A DNA stretch of 64,000 nt from an uncultured Collinsella sp. (GTDB lineage Bacteria; Actinomycetota; Coriobacteriia; Coriobacteriales; Coriobacteriaceae), in NCBI GenBank assembly GCA_959599915.1, contig CAUGJE010000003.1:62001-126000 (forward strand), written 5' to 3'. The notes below the pieces were generated by a model, which saw nothing but the letters and a program-made list of their open reading frames with translations, searched no databases and was not told the origin of the DNA. The position numbers were made by a program, and so were the translations under genes. This document shows, piece by piece, positions 60,434-64,000 of this stretch (its first letter is position 1; each line of letters opens with the position of its first letter).

Positions 60434-60533
60434 CAACTCTTCTTTAATTGCTTTTTTCTAATTACATATTGCTCTTAGCTATCCATTTGTAGACTATGTT
60501 TATATAAAAATTGGTTGCTACTGGGGGCTGCAC

Positions 60534-62492
60534 ATGGCAAGGAAAAAGCGAATAACATTAATCCTAATCATCCTTTCAACTCTACTGCTCGCTGGACCCG
60601 GTGTGGTTGATATCGCGAACGCAGAACCCATAAGCTCCTCCATCCCTACTGATTTTGAGCGGCGATCCGTCCCCTCGGCTCTTTCTCCTTCAGATTCAAT
60701 CGATGATGGTCCTGCTCAAGAATCCGCTAAATGGAATCTGGGTTGGAATTCGTTTGACGGCAACTGGTTCTATGTGGATTCAGTCAATCCGGTCTCGTTG
60801 CATTCTGGCTGGCTCCATACCAATGGGGCCTGGTATTGGCTCGATCCCTCGACGCATGCCATGGCCATCGGGCTCCATGAGTGCAATGGCTTCGCGTACT
60901 GGTTTGACGCCTCCGGCGCTATGGCGACCGGGTGGGTCCTCGACGGCGGGACCTGGTACTACGCGACTGGCTCCGGCGCGCTGGCGCGCGGCCCCGTATC
61001 CGTCGGCGGCGTGCCCTACTGCTTCGACGCCCGGACGGGGGCCATGCTGACGGGCTACCAGACGGACGCGCAGGGCGTCCGCCGCTACTTCGGCAGCTGC
61101 GGCCCCCTTAACGGCTGGGGCTTCGTCGACGGCTCCTGGTACTGGTTCGCTGACGGTATCGCCTCGACCGGCTGGATTCGCACCGGCGGTTCCTGGTACT
61201 GGCTCGATCCCGAGGCGGGCGGCGCCATGGCGAAGGGCCTCCATGTGTGTAACGGCGCAGCGTACTGGTTCGACGCCTCCGGCGCCATGGCGACCGGGTG
61301 GGTGCTCGACGGCGGGACCTGGTACTACGCGACGGGCTCCGGCGCCCTCGCCTCCGGCTGGCTCAATCTAAACGGCGCCTGGTACTGGCTCGATCTCTCG
61401 ACGCATGCCATGGCTACGGGTGTTCAAACTATTGGATCATGTGAATACATATTTAATAACTCTGGCAAGATGATGGCTAATTGCTGGTCAAACGGTGATG
61501 GGTCTTGGATGTATCATTCGTCATCCAGCGGCGCAATTGACCTTAAAGGCATCATGACCGATTCGGGAATCCAGTTGATTGACGATGGCGGGAATGTTAG
61601 AACTGGCTGGATTGAGAGTCAGGGTTCTCGATATTATTGTTCTGCTAATGGGGTAATTCTGACTGGGTGGCAGCAAATTGCTGGGTCTTGGTATTACTTT
61701 AACTCGGATGGTCGAATGGCGACCGGTTGGCTTAACGATGGCAGCAATTGGTACTGGCTGGATTCCGCTTCCGGCACAATGAAGACGGGATGGCTTTCCC
61801 TTGGGGGCACATGGTATTACCTTGATGTCACACGTGGGGGAGTAATGTTGAGTAACGGTTGGTATTGGATCGGCTCTACTGACTACAAGTTCAGTTCATC
61901 CGGCGCAATGGTTGGCGCTTGGGTCGATGTCCCGTGCTATTCGCAGTACCCGGAACTTCCTACTGGCTGTGAGTCGGTTGCTCTTACAAACATGCTCAAC
62001 TACTATGGTTTCGGTTTAGGTAAGACGATTATTGCGGATTATTACTTGCCCAAGGGAAGCAATGGCAACTTTGTTACCGCCTTTGATGGCAACCCGAGGC
62101 GTAGCAGCGGGGGTCTCATGGGATGCGTCGCCCCTGCGATTACCATTGCTGGTAATAACTTTCTGCGCGCTGCTGGAAGTGGCAAGCAGGCAAAAGACGT
62201 CTCTTTCTCGTCAATTTCTTCCATTAAGAACAGACTGACCTGTGGGCAACCTGTTGAGATGTGGAATACCGAGTGGGGAAGTTGGCCAGGACGCCGTTAT
62301 GCTGCGCGTTGGTATAACGGGCATTCCTATGGCCTGTGGGGCGGTAATCATGCCGTAATCCTTAAAGGCTATGATGACGAGCAGGGAATTGTCTATCTTT
62401 CGGATTCGATTAACGGCAATGTTACGCGAAATGCCCAGGTGTTCTTCGGCACGTGGCAACAGATGGATAGCCAGGCTGTGGTAATTGAATAG
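60534..62492 (+). CDS. Secreted repeat protein with C39-like peptidase domain
   Basis: 652 residues. Signal peptide to about residue 30. GW/YY repeats cover residues 65-455. The C-terminal 185 residues match Peptidase_C39_2: VPCYSQYPELPTGCESVAL with the nucleophile Cys, NMLNYYGFG, and the His/Asp part GGNHAVILKGYDD. These are papain-like cysteine peptidases of unknown target. The central repeats share a 322-bp identical block with the GH25 gene. GGGGG lies 7 bases before the ATG. Confidence 0.88.
   Translation: MARKKRITLILIILSTLLLAGPGVVDIANAEPISSSIPTDFERRSVPSALSPSDSIDDGPAQESAKWNLGWNSFDGNWFYVDSVNPVSLHSGWLHTNGAWYWLDPSTHAMAIGLHECNGFAYWFDASGAMATGWVLDGGTWYYATGSGALARGPVSVGGVPYCFDARTGAMLTGYQTDAQGVRRYFGSCGPLNGWGFVDGSWYWFADGIASTGWIRTGGSWYWLDPEAGGAMAKGLHVCNGAAYWFDASGAMATGWVLDGGTWYYATGSGALASGWLNLNGAWYWLDLSTHAMATGVQTIGSCEYIFNNSGKMMANCWSNGDGSWMYHSSSSGAIDLKGIMTDSGIQLIDDGGNVRTGWIESQGSRYYCSANGVILTGWQQIAGSWYYFNSDGRMATGWLNDGSNWYWLDSASGTMKTGWLSLGGTWYYLDVTRGGVMLSNGWYWIGSTDYKFSSSGAMVGAWVDVPCYSQYPELPTGCESVALTNMLNYYGFGLGKTIIADYYLPKGSNGNFVTAFDGNPRRSSGGLMGCVAPAITIAGNNFLRAAGSGKQAKDVSFSSISSIKNRLTCGQPVEMWNTEWGSWPGRRYAARWYNGHSYGLWGGNHAVILKGYDDEQGIVYLSDSINGNVTRNAQVFFGTWQQMDSQAVVIE
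60912..61233 (+). repeat. 322-bp block identical to 59,681-60,002
   Basis: Second copy, 1231 bases downstream of the first, within the next open frame and in the same phase. Its ends fall inside repeats rather than at domain borders, which points to homologous exchange. Confidence 0.95.
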
Positions 62493-62502
62493 CCATGATG
62501 CT

Positions 62503-62535
62503 AAAAGGGGAGAGCTCGACGAGCTCTCCCCTTTT
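62503..62535. terminator. Bidirectional terminator between repeat protein and licB-like gene
   Basis: Perfect 15-bp palindrome AAAAGGGGAGAGCTC / complement with a 3-base loop; ends in A-run and T-run, so it serves both convergent genes. Confidence 0.92.
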
Positions 62536-62553
62536 ACTACATTGTTAATCAAG

Positions 62554-63495
62554 CTACGCCGTCTTATTACGTCCAAAAAGTTCGTCCCAGTTACTGGCTG
62601 CCAAAACTGTTCCGCATACGATTACAACGCAGCAGATTACGGATGCCATGTCGGGAATTGTTCCAAGCAAGATCAGGCCAAAGACCACCGACCATGCCGA
62701 ATAGGAGATATTCAGAGCCATCGCACGCGCTGCTCCGATTGCCGCAATGCCCTTGTAATAGAACAGATAGGATGCAGTTCCTGCGAGTCCGGCGAGTGCA
62801 ATAATCAATGTGGGCATGCTCGGGATAGCACCCAGCGTGAAATGCCACGCTCCGAAGAGGGGAAGTACAAGCACTCCATAAACAAGCGCACTTGTAGTTT
62901 CACGGATTTGCAAAGCCGTTTCGTCATCAACGGCATCATCTTTCATTCCCCATGCGCACAGCACCGCTTCGGATCCCCATCCAATAACGGCAAGCACCGC
63001 GCCGAGTAAGCCGAGGGGGGCATTTGCAATCTCGCTCGATCCGGCCGATAGATAGCCCATCGTCATTACGCCGCAAAGAGCAACGAGAAGGGAAAGTATC
63101 TGACCTTTGCCCATTTTCTCCTTCAGCAGCATGAACGAAAGGAATGCTCCGACCGCGGGATAGAAGGCGGAGATGATTGCCGTGTAGGCAGCTCCGATGT
63201 TATTAATCGCTAATACGTAGCCGGTCATTCCGATAGGTCCACCGAGCAGAGCGCCGGCGATGACAACCTTGCCCGAACGAGTTTTAAGTGCAGCGATCGT
63301 GTCTTTTAGTCTGCCTCGGACTCCCATGTAGCCAAAGAGCCAGATTGCACAGAAGGCATCATGGAGAAAGGATCCCGCAATGGAGGCGCATGCAAGTGCT
63401 TCCGCCGATCCAATATAGGGCGCAAGCGCCAAGCCGATTCCAAGAATCACTGTATCAAGGCCCCAAAGAAGACCGCTAAAAAAGCCGAATTGCAT
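62554..63495 (-). CDS. licB: EamA-family transporter, LicB-like choline permease
   Basis: 313 residues with ten predicted membrane helices in two EamA halves (GFFSGLLWGLDTVILGIG, GGPIGMTGYVLAINNIGA, AFYPAVGAFLSFMLLKEK; AVLAVIGWGSEAVLCAWG). The same order is seen in LicB, which imports choline for phosphocholine decoration of surface polymers. The assignment to LicB rather than another EamA member leans on the adjacent LicA-like kinase two bases upstream. Likely in an operon that continues beyond the window. Confidence 0.78.
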   Translation of the reverse strand: MQFGFFSGLLWGLDTVILGIGLALAPYIGSAEALACASIAGSFLHDAFCAIWLFGYMGVRGRLKDTIAALKTRSGKVVIAGALLGGPIGMTGYVLAINNIGAAYTAIISAFYPAVGAFLSFMLLKEKMGKGQILSLLVALCGVMTMGYLSAGSSEIANAPLGLLGAVLAVIGWGSEAVLCAWGMKDDAVDDETALQIRETTSALVYGVLVLPLFGAWHFTLGAIPSMPTLIIALAGLAGTASYLFYYKGIAAIGAARAMALNISYSAWSVVFGLILLGTIPDMASVICCVVIVCGTVLAASNWDELFGRNKTA

Positions 63496-63497
63496 CG

Positions 63498-64000
63498 TTA
63501 TTCACCTTTCCGATAGATCTTCAGTGCCTTTTTAAGGTATTTGGCACCGTAATTGAAGTAGATATAGAGCCACTCGCCCACGAAGTCACCTTCGGCTTCT
63601 TTCAGAAGAGACCAGAGGTACCAGCACCATCCTGCAAGGGCAATGTGCGCATAGTTATGCGCAACTTCGTTGTTTGTTGCCTTGCGCCCAAAATATGCAT
63701 TAAGCGCGCGGTCGACTTCATCTTCGGAAAGCTCGCAGCAGACACTGCACGTTCCAAAATCGTTTGCGTAATCGCTCATGCCAGCATATTCCCAGTCAAT
63801 GAGATAGTACTTGTCGTTCTCATCGATAAGGAAATTGAGGTAAAAGAAGTCATTGTGGCAAAGGCATTTTGGTGCATTATCGGCCTGTACAAAGCGCTCC
63901 AATTCATCGATTTCGGCGGACATTTCCCTGTAGCCTGGAATGTCGATGGGACCTTTTTCCAGAAGAAGTGATTCGTAGCGCTTCGCTTCGAGGTAGAAGT
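63498..64000 (-). CDS. licA: LicA-like choline kinase / phosphotransferase, 5' end outside window
   Basis: 167 residues seen; the frame is open to the window edge. LCHNDFFYLNFLI carries the aminoglycoside-phosphotransferase-type HND catalytic motif, and LIDWEYAGMSDYANDFGTCS supplies the DxD/E metal site, as in choline kinases of the LicA group. It phosphorylates choline with ATP as the first step toward CDP-choline. It lies two bases before the licB-like start, so they are co-transcribed. Further lic genes would be expected just beyond base 64000. Confidence 0.85.
   Translation of the reverse strand, partial: FYLEAKRYESLLLEKGPIDIPGYREMSAEIDELERFVQADNAPKCLCHNDFFYLNFLIDENDKYYLIDWEYAGMSDYANDFGTCSVCCELSEDEVDRALNAYFGRKATNNEVAHNYAHIALAGWCWYLWSLLKEAEGDFVGEWLYIYFNYGAKYLKKALKIYRKGE

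Noticed and set aside
55200..62000. CRISPR-like or tandem DNA repeats in the wall-protein region
   Set aside because: The repetition is at protein level (20-residue GW/YY units) with diverged DNA, not spacer-repeat structure. No CRISPR array was seen in the window.

Overview
This window looks like chromosome from a GC-rich, low-genome-complexity gut actinobacterium of the class Coriobacteriia, most likely Collinsella. That assignment is inference from gene content and style: ATP-dependent PEP carboxykinase, a Rho factor with a very long basic N-terminal extension, a CarD regulator, the GGGtGRT/NifU-like pair, a sufCBDSU operon behind a divergent Rrf2 regulator, and many cell-wall-binding repeat proteins. 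It could not be tested by a database search here.

Bases 1-26,000 are mostly housekeeping. They hold pckA (cut by the window edge), a B3/4-domain protein, a MarR regulator, a DegV lipid-binding protein, an alkyltransferase, trpS, a WecA/TagO-like sugar-phosphate transferase, a PflX-type radical SAM enzyme, pncB, proB and proA (separated by a proline-iminopeptidase-like hydrolase on the other strand), an HD hydrolase, a CarD regulator, argS, rho, two membrane proteins, a ROK sugar kinase and an aminotransferase. The first 16 kb also contains six copies of one short hairpin repeat at gene ends. RNA genes are tRNA-Ala(CGC), tRNA-His(GTG) and two identical tRNA-Lys(CTT), plus three unassigned structured-RNA candidates.

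Bases 26,900-39,600 hold a decayed dinD-like gene behind the tRNA-Lys pair, an L-aspartate-oxidase-like flavoprotein, the GGGtGRT and NifU-like pair, a RAYT-type (REP-associated) transposase with an altered HUH motif, and the iron-sulfur assembly operon sufC-sufB-sufD-sufS-sufU. An IscR-like regulator sits divergently behind a large inverted repeat, followed by a HEPN/MNT toxin-antitoxin pair.

Bases 39,600-54,800 are an accessory surface-glycan region. It has a sortase-type anchored secreted protein, an AAA-ATPase-like protein, and a run of family-2 glycosyltransferases with an acyltransferase that carries an in-frame stop. A tandem-domain glycosyltransferase gene has frameshifts at its 5' end, and its 3' end lies 1.5 kb away beyond an abortive-infection (Abi) gene. 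A DUF4869-like gene follows.

Bases 55,000-64,000 hold four consecutive secreted proteins built of choline-binding-type (GW-rich) repeats. Three carry wall-active or protease domains: NlpC/P60-like, GH25 lysozyme and C39-like. They are followed on the opposite strand by a LicB-like choline permease and a LicA-like choline kinase. Together these suggest a phosphocholine-decorated cell surface with proteins that dock on it. Two of the repeat proteins share a 322-bp identical, GC-rich block, a sign of recent module exchange.
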